Origin: Eubacterium sp. AF22-9
Lineage (GTDB): Bacteria > Bacillota > Clostridia > Lachnospirales > Lachnospiraceae
NCBI GenBank assembly: GCA_003458705.1
Contig: QRVH01000008.1
Coordinates: 1 to 64,000, forward strand
Reading direction: 5' to 3'
Length of the DNA: 64,000 bases
Under the pieces are notes generated by a model that worked only from the letters and a program-made list of their open reading frames with translations, ran no database searches and was not told the DNA's origin. A program made the position numbers and the translations under genes. Position 1 is the stretch's first letter. Each line of letters starts with the position of its first letter. Of the stretch, positions 1-8,660 are shown piece by piece.

Positions 1-56
1 TTATGGTGTATTTTTGTATATTTTTGCTATAATAAAAAAATGGGGGTGGAAAACAT

Positions 57-131
57 ATGATGAATAAAAGGAAATTATGTATTTTTGTATATTTTTGCTA
101 TAATAAAAAAATGGGGGTGGAAAACATATGA
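57..131 (+). CDS. Possible 24-codon upstream leader ORF created by the duplication
   Basis: The first copy of the duplicated start region encodes an ORF that begins MMNKRKLC like the endoglucanase, then diverges and stops at 129-131, so its TGA overlaps the endoglucanase ATG (128-130) as ATGA. It has the same ribosome binding site as the real gene. It may be translated and couple translation into the cellulase gene, or it may be an accident of the duplication. No function is claimed for the peptide. Confidence 0.3.
   Translation: MMNKRKLCIFVYFCYNKKMGVENI
96..120 (+). promoter_or_regulatory. Extended -10 promoter and RBS of the GH5 operon (proximal copy)
   Basis: TGCTATAAT at 96-104 is a good extended -10 element, with no clear -35 box at the standard distance. 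GGGGGTGG at 113-120 is 7 nt before the ATG at 128. An identical copy lies 71 bp upstream, so the operon may have two promoters. Confidence 0.55.
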
Positions 132-1744
132 TGAATAAAAGGAAATTATGTATAATAATAGTTATAGCTATAATTGTAACAGGATTAGCTGTTACATTTG
201 CAGTATTATCAAAATCAGGGAAACATAAAGAAAGTGTTAATGCAGAAAGTACGGTGAATAATGAGAAACAGACTGATTCTGTGACAGAGGCAGCTAAGGC
301 AGATGAAAGAAAACAGGTACAGACATCTGTAACAATGCAGTTTAAGCAGTCTAATTCGTGGGAGGGCAATGGCAGATTCTATGCACAGTACGACCTTGTT
401 ATTGATAATAAAGAGGCGGTAAAGATATCGGATTGGACATTTAAGCTTAATACAATAAGTAATACAACTTTAGAGCAATGTTGGAACTGTACAGTTGATA
501 CATCTGATTCAGAGTGGAGTGTCGTGCCGGTTGATTATAATAAGATAATTGAGAGTCAGGCACAGATGAATAATGTGGGCTTTATTATCAGTTTCGCGTC
601 TAAGGAGGAGTTTACGAAATATACACTTGATTTCATGCTTGACACAGGTAAGGGGATAGTTCTTGCCAGTGATGGAAAAGCATATAAAGCTGGTGAAGAA
701 GCTGCAGATTCAAGTGAAGAATCAACAATAGCACAGGAAGATACGAAGCAATCAGATGAGAACACAGCACAGACGGGCGGAAGTGACTCTGGAAATGATT
801 CGGGAAATAACTCTTATACAGGAAGCAATGCAGGCATAGTCACAACAGTTCCAACAGGAAGACTTCAGGTATCTGGCACGAAATTAACTGATGAATCAGG
901 TAACATTATCCAGCTAAGAGGGGTAAGTACACACGGAATATCATGGTTTCCAGACTATGTTAATTATGATGCATTTGCAACCTTAAGGGACGATTGGGGT
1001 GCAAATGTAGTGAGAATTGCTATGTACCCTGAAGAATATAATGGATATCTTTCAGGTGGAGATAAAGCGGCATTAAGGCAGATTATTGATAACGGTGTTA
1101 ATTATGCAACACAGCTTGGAATGTATGTAATCATAGACTGGCATGTGCTTAATTATGCACCATCAAGACATACTCAGGAGGCATGTGATTTCTTTGCAGA
1201 AATGGCATCTAAGTATTCAGGTCACGACAATGTAATATATGAAATATGTAATGAACCTGTAGGTGCAGACTGGAATTCAGACATTAAGCCATATGCTGAG
1301 ACTGTAATAGGCACAATAAGACAATTCGACGATCATTCACTTATACTTGTAGGAACTAATACATGGTCACAGGATGTTGACAGCGTTGTCGGCAATACGC
1401 TTGATGATGGAAATGTTATGTATGTGGCACATTTTTATGCAGGAACACATAAAGAAAATATAAGAAATAAGATAAGCACAGCACTTAATGCCGGAGTTCC
1501 AGTGTTTATCAGCGAATGTAGTATATGTGACGCATCAGGCAATGGTGGAATAGATTATGCATCTGCTAACGAGTGGCTTGACTTCATGAACAGCAATCAG
1601 CTGAGTTTTATTGCATGGAGTCTCAGTAATAAGGCAGAGACATCAGCACTTATATCATCTGGCTGCAGTGCCAGGAGCGGCTGGAGTGATGGTGATTTGT
1701 CTGAGACGGGAAGATGGTTTAAGAGTGCGATATCGGGAAGGTGA
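128..1744 (+). CDS. Membrane-anchored GH5 endoglucanase with CBM2-like module
   Basis: Predicted cell-surface endo-beta-1,4-glucanase of 538 aa. Residues 7-27 form an uncleaved-looking hydrophobic anchor. Residues about 66-175 resemble a CBM2-type cellulose-binding module, followed by a Ser/Asp/Gly-rich linker (about 190-240) and a GH5 catalytic domain (245-538). The proton donor is E376 in the NEP motif and the nucleophile is E463 in the ISEC motif; both are present, so the enzyme should be active. It is the first gene of a tight operon: the next gene starts 6 nt after its stop. The promoter and start region are tandemly duplicated. Family assignment rests on motif recognition; the exact substrate (cellulose or mixed-linkage glucan) is not visible. 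Confidence 0.9.
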   Translation: MMNKRKLCIIIVIAIIVTGLAVTFAVLSKSGKHKESVNAESTVNNEKQTDSVTEAAKADERKQVQTSVTMQFKQSNSWEGNGRFYAQYDLVIDNKEAVKISDWTFKLNTISNTTLEQCWNCTVDTSDSEWSVVPVDYNKIIESQAQMNNVGFIISFASKEEFTKYTLDFMLDTGKGIVLASDGKAYKAGEEAADSSEESTIAQEDTKQSDENTAQTGGSDSGNDSGNNSYTGSNAGIVTTVPTGRLQVSGTKLTDESGNIIQLRGVSTHGISWFPDYVNYDAFATLRDDWGANVVRIAMYPEEYNGYLSGGDKAALRQIIDNGVNYATQLGMYVIIDWHVLNYAPSRHTQEACDFFAEMASKYSGHDNVIYEICNEPVGADWNSDIKPYAETVIGTIRQFDDHSLILVGTNTWSQDVDSVVGNTLDDGNVMYVAHFYAGTHKENIRNKISTALNAGVPVFISECSICDASGNGGIDYASANEWLDFMNSNQLSFIAWSLSNKAETSALISSGCSARSGWSDGDLSETGRWFKSAISGR

Positions 1745-1749
1745 TAGTT

Positions 1750-2109
1750 ATGAAAAACCGTATTTTAACATACAGAAAATACATAGATTCATTATTACAG
1801 TCAGATAAGGACTGCGACTGGAAATACATTAAACAGGAGCATCTTACACAGGTGGCATTCTTTCAGCATGAAAGGCTTGTACACTTGATTGTAACCATAA
1901 CATTTGCAATATTGGAGCTGCTGACAGTGTGCGCATATGTGATAGTAGGGGCAATTGACTCTGCATTAAGTATGCCACTGCTTGTGCTTGCGATTGCAAT
2001 ACTTATCCTTCTTGTTCCATACATCAAGCATTATTATCTGCTTGAAAACGAGGTGCAGAAAATGTATAAGCAGTATGACAGGATATGTGAAAAGGAACGG
2101 AAATTATGA
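1750..2109 (+). CDS. Small two-TM membrane protein upstream of a response regulator
   Basis: This 119-aa protein has a basic N-terminal part, two hydrophobic stretches (roughly residues 45-70 and 73-93) and a charged, possibly coiled C-terminal tail. I do not recognise the family. I prefer ATG 1750 because GGAAGG lies 8 nt upstream; a GTG at 1741 overlapping the cellulase stop is the alternative. Its stop overlaps the start of the response regulator as ATGA (2106-2109), so the two are almost certainly translationally coupled. This suggests an accessory role for the kinase or the ABC exporter downstream, which is inference from position only. Confidence 0.7.
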   Translation: MKNRILTYRKYIDSLLQSDKDCDWKYIKQEHLTQVAFFQHERLVHLIVTITFAILELLTVCAYVIVGAIDSALSMPLLVLAIAILILLVPYIKHYYLLENEVQKMYKQYDRICEKERKL

Positions 2110-2777
2110 TAGCTGTTGTTGAAGATGAGAATGAATTATGTGAAAGCCTTAAAATGCTGCTGACTGAGAAGGGGTATGAGATAGTTACTGCCAGAAGCTG
2201 CGATGAAGTGGATAAATATATTGGCAATCCACAGATTGATATGTTTCTGTTAGATGTCAAGCTGCCTGATGGAAATGGATTTGACATATGCAGGAAGATA
2301 AGAAAATCAAGCGAAGTGCCAGTTATATTCTTAACCTCATGTGATAATGAGGAAGAGATAGTTACAGGGCTTGATATAGGCGCAGATGATTATATAACAA
2401 AGCCGTTTTATACTAAGGAACTGCTTTCAAGAATAAGTGCCAACTTAAGAAGAAGCAAGTTTAATGCAGGCAATATCTATAAGAAAGGTGATATTGTCGT
2501 TGATTTTGACAGATATAAGATAAGCCGTAATGGTGATGAACTAAATATATCGACTAATGAATTCGATATTGTAAGAATACTTATAGAGAATAAAGGCAGA
2601 GTCGTAAGGCGTGATGCTATATATGAGAAAATATGGGATATTCACGGTAATTTCGTTGAATATAACACACTTACCGTTGCGATGAGCAGAATAAAAGCAA
2701 AGCTTGGAACATATGGTGAGAAGCATCAGCAATACATTGAGACTATAAGAAATGTGGGCTACAGGTGGATTGACTAA
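2106..2777 (+). CDS. OmpR/PhoB-family response regulator (module 1)
   Basis: The 223-aa protein has a receiver domain (acidic pocket E6/D7, phospho-acceptor D50 in LLDVKLPDGNG, conserved K99 in ITKPF) and a C-terminal winged-helix DNA-binding domain ending with YIETIRNVGYRW. It overlaps the preceding gene by 4 nt and is followed 18 nt later by its kinase. A paralogue with the same architecture lies at 33902-34582, and both modules share the repeat TGTAAG-N5-TGTAAG in front of target genes. Similar BceR/VanR-type regulators control ABC exporters that protect against peptide antibiotics. The inducing signal here is unknown. Confidence 0.93.
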   Translation: MIAVVEDENELCESLKMLLTEKGYEIVTARSCDEVDKYIGNPQIDMFLLDVKLPDGNGFDICRKIRKSSEVPVIFLTSCDNEEEIVTGLDIGADDYITKPFYTKELLSRISANLRRSKFNAGNIYKKGDIVVDFDRYKISRNGDELNISTNEFDIVRILIENKGRVVRRDAIYEKIWDIHGNFVEYNTLTVAMSRIKAKLGTYGEKHQQYIETIRNVGYRWID

Positions 2778-2795
2778 TAACTTTCAGGGGGATTT

Positions 2796-3959
2796 ATGGA
2801 TAATATGGTTAAGAAGAAACTGTCTGCATTCAGGAAAAGACAGACTGTTTTCGTTGTTATATATGGATTGATTAATGCGGCTGTTATAGCCGGAATTATA
2901 GTGTATTACAGGCTTAAAGAGCAGGCATTGGCTGGTGCATTGTATTTACATGATAATGCATATGGTGAAACATTTGTACGAAAAATGTTTTCATCAGGGA
3001 TAACGGATAACAATATCAGAGCGGGTAGAACAGCCATGGAAAGTGCCGGATACGGCAGCCATGGCTTTTCGTATGTGAGCAGAATTAATGGAGAAATGTA
3101 TGCTTTAATAGCAATAACAGCAGTCCTTTTAATTGCACTCGGTTCAGAATTATATAACTGCTACAGACTTGGACATAAGGGTTTTGTAAAGAAAGTGTGC
3201 GATGTATATGCAGATAACGAGAGGCTTTCTAAGCAGTTAGAGAACGAACACATTTATAATAAAGAGCAGCACAGGAAGATGCAGGATTTCATTGAGAATA
3301 TAGCACATCAGATTAAGACACCGCTGGCTATCATAACTATGAAGCTGGAAATGCTTGAGGAAAAATGTGATGACAGTTCGCAGCGTAAAGAGATAGCTGA
3401 TTGTACTGGTAATGCATTTAGAATCAAAACTTTTATAAAGAAGCTGCTTGATATAAGCCGCTTTGAGGCAGGAAAGGTTGTCATGACAAGTGATGAGGTT
3501 GATGTTGCGGCAATACTTCAGGAAAGCATTAACAGCAGTGTAGTCGACAGAAATAGAATTGTTATGGATTATGGCAATGAAAAATTATGTATGTACGCAG
3601 ATGAAGGCTGGATTGTTGAGTGTTTTATAAATCTTCTCGACAACTGTGCGGAATATTTAGCAGATGACAATACTAAGGTATATGTTGATGTAACAAGAAA
3701 GAATGATGACTGCGTAGTTACGATTGCTGATAATGGCAAAGGATTAAGTACAGAGCAGTTTAACAGTATATTTAACAGATTTGAAACTAATGGCAGTGCG
3801 GCGGATTTTAAGGCGGGTATAGGACTTAATCTGTCAAAGCTTATTGTGCAGGCACATCATGGAAGCATAAAGGCTGGTAACAGTGAAAAATATGGTGGAG
3901 CTGAATTCGTTGTGACACTCCCGATGTACAGATTAAAAACAAAATATCAGTCCATGTAA
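2796..3959 (+). CDS. Sensor histidine kinase, BceS/VanS-like (module 1)
   Basis: A 387-aa membrane kinase with TM helices at about residues 17-38 and 101-118 enclosing a short extracytoplasmic loop of some 60 residues. There is no obvious HAMP domain. The phospho-accepting H171 lies in NIAHQIKTPL and is followed by an HATPase_c domain with N-box (LLDN) and G-boxes (DNGKG, GIGL). It closely parallels the kinase at 32670-33845. Its stop codon lies inside the first half of a TGTAAG direct repeat that probably controls the downstream ABC genes. Confidence 0.92.
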   Translation: MDNMVKKKLSAFRKRQTVFVVIYGLINAAVIAGIIVYYRLKEQALAGALYLHDNAYGETFVRKMFSSGITDNNIRAGRTAMESAGYGSHGFSYVSRINGEMYALIAITAVLLIALGSELYNCYRLGHKGFVKKVCDVYADNERLSKQLENEHIYNKEQHRKMQDFIENIAHQIKTPLAIITMKLEMLEEKCDDSSQRKEIADCTGNAFRIKTFIKKLLDISRFEAGKVVMTSDEVDVAAILQESINSSVVDRNRIVMDYGNEKLCMYADEGWIVECFINLLDNCAEYLADDNTKVYVDVTRKNDDCVVTIADNGKGLSTEQFNSIFNRFETNGSAADFKAGIGLNLSKLIVQAHHGSIKAGNSEKYGGAEFVVTLPMYRLKTKYQSM

Positions 3960-3987
3960 GCTGGATGTAAGTTTTACAAGATATAAT
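3955..3987 (+). promoter_or_regulatory. Response-regulator operator TGTAAG-N5-TGTAAG and -10 box
   Basis: TGTAAG occurs at 3955-3960 and 3966-3971, a direct repeat with an 11-bp period typical of OmpR-family sites. TATAAT follows at 3982-3987. The second half also starts an inverted repeat, TGTAA-N3-TTACA (3966-3978). The identical spaced repeat occurs at 33841-33857 and 34606-34622. Confidence 0.65.
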
Positions 3988-4025
3988 TATCCCAGATAGA
4001 AATCAGGGATGAGAGGGGGATGCAT

Positions 4026-4706
4026 ATGGACATAATATTAAGCGCAAAAGGTATATCTAAAACTTACACAGCAGGACAGGTAAAGATTAATGCGCTGAAC
4101 CAGTGTGATATTGAAGTAAGAAAGGGCGAATTTACTGCAATTGTCGGAAAGAGTGGTTCAGGCAAGTCAACACTGTTAAGAATTCTTGGAACTATAGACA
4201 AGCCAGATGAGGGAAAGGTGTACATAGAAGGAAAAGAGATTGATAATCTTAAGAATTCAGAACTGGCAAAATTCAGACGCACGCATATTGGGTTCATATA
4301 TCAGGATTATAAGCTGATTCCTGAATATACAGCATATGAAAATATAATACTTCCGTTAATTCTTGACGGTGAGGAAGCTGATGAGGAGGAAGTCACTGAA
4401 TTAATGGAATCACTTGGCATAGATTACTGTAAGGATAAATTTCCTGCACAGATGTCAGGTGGTGAACAGCAGAGAGTTGCAATCGCAAGGGCACTGATTA
4501 CACATCCGTCAGTTATATTCGCTGATGAGCCGACCGGAAATCTTGACGCGGCGAGTGCAGAAACAGTTGCCCAAATGCTTACTCTGGCGGCGTCTAAGTA
4601 TCAGCAGACTATTGTTATGGTTACACATGACAGGCAGATGGCAGAATATGCAGACCGCATACTCACAATCACAGATGGAAATGTGACAGGGGGTGTGGGG
4701 GTATGA
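4026..4706 (+). CDS. ABC exporter ATPase, MacB/BceA type (module 1)
   Basis: A 226-aa ATPase with Walker A GKSGSGKST (about residues 41-49), signature MSGGEQQR, Walker B VIFADEPTGNLD and the switch His in VTHD. These are the hallmarks of the LolD/MacB/BceA branch that powers mechanotransmission-type permeases. ATG 4026 is preferred over ATG 4020 because the GAGGGGG ribosome binding site touches the latter. Its TGA overlaps the ATG of the permease gene (4703-4706), so the two form one complex. The ATPase at 37516-38184 is a close paralogue. Confidence 0.93.
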   Translation: MDIILSAKGISKTYTAGQVKINALNQCDIEVRKGEFTAIVGKSGSGKSTLLRILGTIDKPDEGKVYIEGKEIDNLKNSELAKFRRTHIGFIYQDYKLIPEYTAYENIILPLILDGEEADEEEVTELMESLGIDYCKDKFPAQMSGGEQQRVAIARALITHPSVIFADEPTGNLDAASAETVAQMLTLAASKYQQTIVMVTHDRQMAEYADRILTITDGNVTGGVGV

Positions 4707-5554
4707 ACAGTGAACTTATAGCATTGACATTTAAGGGACTTCGCAGGAGATTAAAAAGTATTTTAAGATCCATGGTATTAGTAGTGCTCGCATTTACATT
4801 TGTTACAGGGGTACTGTTATTGCAGGAAAATATGTCAAACTGGCAGAAGGCTGATAATAAAAAGCATTTTGGAGACTGGTTTGTAATGTACAGGTCTAAA
4901 CAGCCTCGGGAAAACGAAAGTATTAAAAATCATCCTTATACCGGAAATGTGTACACTGCAAAAACTGTGACAAGCGTAAAGGATAGAACCAATTCATCAG
5001 ATATTATGATTGGTACAATGTCAGATGGCTTTATCAGTATGGGCAGTATAGAACTTGAAAAAGGGAAGATGCCGGATAATGACAATGAGGCAGCAATAGA
5101 CAGGAATTCTCTTATCAGGCTTGGGCAGGGCACAGACATTGGAGATAATATAACACTCAATGATAAAGAATATACGCTGTGCGGAATAATGAACAGCTAT
5201 ACAAATGTATGGAATGATGGTAAAAAGCTTCCGGGAATTATTGTTACGGAAAATGAGGCAGACAATATTGCGACGGATGAAACATACATATATGCATATT
5301 CATTACAAAGTTTCTTAGATGAACAGGATTATAGCAGTATAGCTGAGAATTTAAGAAAAGAATCAGGGCTCAGGTTTAATTTTACATATAATAGTAATGT
5401 GTATGATTATAAGCCGTGGGGACATGCAAAAGTTAATAATTATATTTATGTATTTATTATGCTTGTTGGAATAACGATAATATCATATCAGATTACAATG
5501 TATAATAAGACAAGAAAAAAATGTCCGATTTATTCAAAGATGCCTTGGAGCTGA
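4703..5554 (+). CDS. N-terminal fragment of a frameshifted FtsX-type ABC permease (P1)
   Basis: Residues 1-283 match the N-terminal part of the permeases at 34668 and 38216: one TM helix, an extracytoplasmic domain with the shared pattern NxxxW and FGDWF, then a second TM. The frame is lost at an A7 run (5515-5521). Reading one base back gives the expected continuation (MSDLFKDA) for 8 codons, after which a second shift near 5542-5546 is needed to enter the frame of the next ORF. With both corrected, 4703-7556 becomes a 951-aa protein, in line with 943 and 965 aa for the paralogues. It may be a pseudogene or a sequencing error. Confidence 0.8.
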   Translation: MNSELIALTFKGLRRRLKSILRSMVLVVLAFTFVTGVLLLQENMSNWQKADNKKHFGDWFVMYRSKQPRENESIKNHPYTGNVYTAKTVTSVKDRTNSSDIMIGTMSDGFISMGSIELEKGKMPDNDNEAAIDRNSLIRLGQGTDIGDNITLNDKEYTLCGIMNSYTNVWNDGKKLPGIIVTENEADNIATDETYIYAYSLQSFLDEQDYSSIAENLRKESGLRFNFTYNSNVYDYKPWGHAKVNNYIYVFIMLVGITIISYQITMYNKTRKKCPIYSKMPWS

Positions 5555-5573
5555 TAAAGGACAGATAATTTTT

Positions 5574-7556
5574 ATGACATTAACAGAGAATATATTTATA
5601 CTTTTAATTTCGGCAGTCATTGGTTTTGGTATAGCTTCTGGAACAGGATATGTCATACAGGCTTTAATAAAATATTTTAAAAATGTGTCATTTTTCTCAA
5701 TAGGACAATATACCCTGATAAGGATTATTCTGACACTTGTAATTGCAGTGGCAGTCAGTTTTCTGGCGGGTATTATTACGGACAGATTAAGCAGCCTGAA
5801 CAGAAAAAAACAGACATACAATTTTAAAAATGTTATGACAGAAAAAACATTTGTTAAAACTACTGCGAAAAGATTTAAGTGGTCTGATGGCTGTTTCCAG
5901 AATATAGTAATAAGAGTGTTTTCTCTGGCAATGGCTGTTATTACTGTTGTATGTGCCGTTAATTGTATCATTGCATACAGAGAGTACTTAAGGATAACGG
6001 ATAAACCTGATATTGTTGGTTATGCGGTAAAAGAGACTCCCCGTTCATATACAGTTTATTATGATTACACAGCCAGTCTTGTGAAAAAAGGAGATGTGTA
6101 TACTGCAGAGCAGATAGAGAAAAAAATACCTGATACATGGGAGTATTCTCCATTTCAGAATCATTCAATATCAGAATATTATTTTAATGATGTTAAATTT
6201 GGTGACAGCTGCATGTACAGGAATATAAGTGATGATGTTTTGAATTATCTTAAAAATATAGATGGCGTAGATGATATAACCATGGGATATTACGAAACAG
6301 CAAGAACATTTACATGGACAGGTATCAATACTGATAATGTTGGAAATGGTGTATCATTGGCAAGATCATTAAAGTCAGGTGGTGCAGATAAAAAATATAT
6401 TTTTGCTGCCGGATATGTGGAACCGGAGGAGGACATATATAATTCTCTTAATGATTATGCTGGGGAAAATCTGGATTATGATGGATTCAAAGAAGGTTCA
6501 GAAGTTGTTGTATTTCTGGATGTAAATAATTCCGGGGTATATGATGACAGCATGAAGGATGGTGTTACTCTTAAACTTCATAATTATGAAATGGTTTTAG
6601 AAAGAAATGACAGTTACGAATCAGGCGATGAATATATCAATGCCTATAGTAAATTGCTTGAGGAGACAATTGATGGATATGAAGGCCAGACAGATACACA
6701 ATCAATAAAAGATTATATATGTAAAAATATAACTGACCAGCAGATAACAGAAATTTTAGATGTATATGCTGAGACACATGATAATGCCTATATTATGAAT
6801 ATATATAATCGGTATAAAGCTGGGGATATAAGTAAAGAACAATTGCTGGATGCTTCAGGTTCAGATGAGTATTACAGTGGTGTCTGGAGGTCAATTATTT
6901 CACAGGAGTGGTGGTATAGCCAGTATGGATTTTACACATATCTTGTACCAGCAGCCAGTACTAAGGTGGTTAAAGTAGTAAAGGTGACTGATGAAATAAA
7001 AGAAAAATTCAAGTACATAATACCTGAATTTGGCCAGTATACAGTAATTGGTTCAACGCAGCTTTTGCAGAATGCATTGGACAGCCAGAATGAACTTATT
7101 AAAAAATACCTGTTTCTTGATGAGCTGCCTGATTATATGAAATTAAAGATGAATCCTAACCGGATTAATATAAAATATAATCTTGGCTCATCTGTAATGG
7201 CAACAGATAATGTTGTTTCTTCATATCTTGGTTCAGCCGGATTTGCGTATACATCATATTCAGATGAAAATAACCAGATGAGACAGAAGACAATAGAAGC
7301 ATTGATGACATATGGAATTACAGGAATTGCTGCAATTGTAATATATCTTATGGTAAGTACAATCATTCTGAAGGGAAGGCTGGAAAGGTATACAGAAAGG
7401 ATTAAACTTCTTATCAATACAGGAGCAGAAAGAGATAAAATTGTAAAAATATGCATGTATGAATGTATCAGGCAATCGATGTGGTTTATAGTGTTGATGC
7501 CGTTAGATCTTCTGATATGTCTGGTAATGGTAAGAAGATTTGTAAAACAATTATAA
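5574..7556 (+). CDS. C-terminal fragment of a frameshifted FtsX-type ABC permease (P1)
   Basis: This 660-aa ORF supplies the remaining membrane helices, the basic cytoplasmic linker, a large extracytoplasmic domain of some 450 residues and the C-terminal FtsX-like helices ending in a basic tail. Its first residues (MTLTENIFIL) align with the middle of the paralogous permeases (MYIIENAFIL), so it is not a separate gene start, and no ribosome binding site precedes ATG 5574. It shares with the paralogues the extracytoplasmic stretch around VVFLDV/VVFLRN and the sequence VxKVTDEI before the final helices. It probably works with the ATPase at 4026-4706 if the frame is restored. Confidence 0.8.
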   Translation: MTLTENIFILLISAVIGFGIASGTGYVIQALIKYFKNVSFFSIGQYTLIRIILTLVIAVAVSFLAGIITDRLSSLNRKKQTYNFKNVMTEKTFVKTTAKRFKWSDGCFQNIVIRVFSLAMAVITVVCAVNCIIAYREYLRITDKPDIVGYAVKETPRSYTVYYDYTASLVKKGDVYTAEQIEKKIPDTWEYSPFQNHSISEYYFNDVKFGDSCMYRNISDDVLNYLKNIDGVDDITMGYYETARTFTWTGINTDNVGNGVSLARSLKSGGADKKYIFAAGYVEPEEDIYNSLNDYAGENLDYDGFKEGSEVVVFLDVNNSGVYDDSMKDGVTLKLHNYEMVLERNDSYESGDEYINAYSKLLEETIDGYEGQTDTQSIKDYICKNITDQQITEILDVYAETHDNAYIMNIYNRYKAGDISKEQLLDASGSDEYYSGVWRSIISQEWWYSQYGFYTYLVPAASTKVVKVVKVTDEIKEKFKYIIPEFGQYTVIGSTQLLQNALDSQNELIKKYLFLDELPDYMKLKMNPNRINIKYNLGSSVMATDNVVSSYLGSAGFAYTSYSDENNQMRQKTIEALMTYGITGIAAIVIYLMVSTIILKGRLERYTERIKLLINTGAERDKIVKICMYECIRQSMWFIVLMPLDLLICLVMVRRFVKQL

Positions 7557-7563
7557 CAATTGA

Positions 7564-7593
7564 GGCGCGGAATTTTCCGCGCCTTATGTTTTT
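7564..7593. terminator. Rho-independent terminator between convergent genes
   Basis: GGCGCGGAA and TTCCGCGCC (7564-7583) form a 9-bp perfect stem with a 2-nt spacer, followed by a T-rich stretch. It follows the permease stop by 7 nt and can also serve the convergent peptidase gene. Confidence 0.85.
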
Positions 7594-8539
7594 AATTCGG
7601 ATACTGTGAAGTAATTCCAAAGTACTCTTCAAGAGATAACCAGTCGCCATTGTTATATAACTTAGTTGCAAGGTCAACACCTACATAACGAAGATGCCAT
7701 GATTCATACTGATATCCGGTAGCAGAATCTTTGCCTTTAGGGAAGCGGATACAGAAGCCGTATTTGTAGCAGTTATCATTAACCCACTTGCCTTCGTTAG
7801 TGTACTGGAAGCTGTCCTCAATAGTGTTAAGGTCAAAGCATAAACCAGTCTGATGTTCAGAGTTGCCAGGTCTTGATGAATATGTGTCTGCTACAGCAGC
7901 ACCATCACTTTTAACATATCTGTTATATACATTAACCTGATAATTATATGAACGGTATCCACTGGCAATATATATATTAAGACCTTTAGCAGTTGCATCC
8001 TTTAACATAGTGTTCCATGCACTCATAAGAGTCTTGTCAAGACATGTTGAGCTTCTGTCTGCATTAACAGGCTGGTCAGGATTAGTGGGAATGAAATCCT
8101 GAGGAAGAGCATATGTCTTATTGGCAATAAGTACTCCGTCAATATAAGTTGCTCCATTAATTTCCTGAATCTGGAAGCCTTTAGAAGTAGTACCTTTGGA
8201 AACTGTATTACCAGATGGAACTACAGGAGGGGCGAATTCAGAACTGTCAGATGAAGCAGGGACTGATGTTGCATTTGCTGTTGTAGCTGATGAATTATCA
8301 GCGTTGGTTGAAGCAGGTTCTTCGACTGAACTTTCATTTTCTTTGGTCTGTGTTGATTCTTCAACCTTGGCAGTTGTAGATTCCTCATTCTTATCTGTTT
8401 TCTTGGATTTAGAACAGCCTTTCATGGAAACAGATATTATTACAATAATAATGATAAGTAAAGCAGCCGCTGCACAGGCGAGAATAATACGGTTTCTTCT
8501 TACCTGACGCTGTCTGCGTGTCAATCGTCTTTTAGTCAT
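7592..8539 (-). CDS. VanY-like D-alanyl-D-alanine carboxypeptidase (peptidase M15B)
   Basis: The 315-aa protein has a basic N-terminus, one TM anchor (about residues 17-38), a Ser/Glu/Thr-rich spacer to about residue 110 and a C-terminal M15B peptidase domain. The zinc-binding and catalytic residues are visible in SxHxxG-type SEHQTGLCFDLN and in ESWHLRYVG, together with the family motif SGYRSYNYQ. It should trim D-Ala from peptidoglycan stems outside the membrane. There is no vanHAX-type cluster nearby, so this is more likely a housekeeping wall enzyme than glycopeptide resistance. AAGGAATT precedes the ATG. Confidence 0.9.
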   Translation of the reverse strand: MTKRRLTRRQRQVRRNRIILACAAAALLIIIIVIISVSMKGCSKSKKTDKNEESTTAKVEESTQTKENESSVEEPASTNADNSSATTANATSVPASSDSSEFAPPVVPSGNTVSKGTTSKGFQIQEINGATYIDGVLIANKTYALPQDFIPTNPDQPVNADRSSTCLDKTLMSAWNTMLKDATAKGLNIYIASGYRSYNYQVNVYNRYVKSDGAAVADTYSSRPGNSEHQTGLCFDLNTIEDSFQYTNEGKWVNDNCYKYGFCIRFPKGKDSATGYQYESWHLRYVGVDLATKLYNNGDWLSLEEYFGITSQYPN

Positions 8540-8660
8540 GATGAATTAATTCCTTTCAATTAAATTATTCAAAAGTAATTATTGCATTGTTTACTGGATA
8601 TTTCAAGGATAAATGTGTTAATATGTTTACTATATTGATATGTGAAAAGAAAGGGTAGAT

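Larger units (their letters stand above)
7..153. repeat. 71-bp tandem duplication over the GH5 promoter and start
   Basis: Bases 7-82 match 78-153 exactly with a period of 71. Each copy holds an extended -10 box (TGCTATAAT at 25-33 and 96-104), a GGGGGTGG ribosome binding site (42-49 and 113-120) and the first codons of the endoglucanase. The upstream copy therefore starts a truncated reading frame that overlaps the real start. Confidence 0.95.

Noticed and set aside
5515..5521. A7 heptamer as a programmed -1 ribosomal frameshift site
   Set aside because: After one backward step the frame stops at 5568; a second, non-slippery shift is needed within 30 nt, so programmed shifting alone cannot give the full permease.
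7592..8539. VanY-like gene as vancomycin resistance
   Set aside because: No vanH, ligase, vanX or dedicated VanRS is adjacent; M15B peptidases are common wall enzymes.
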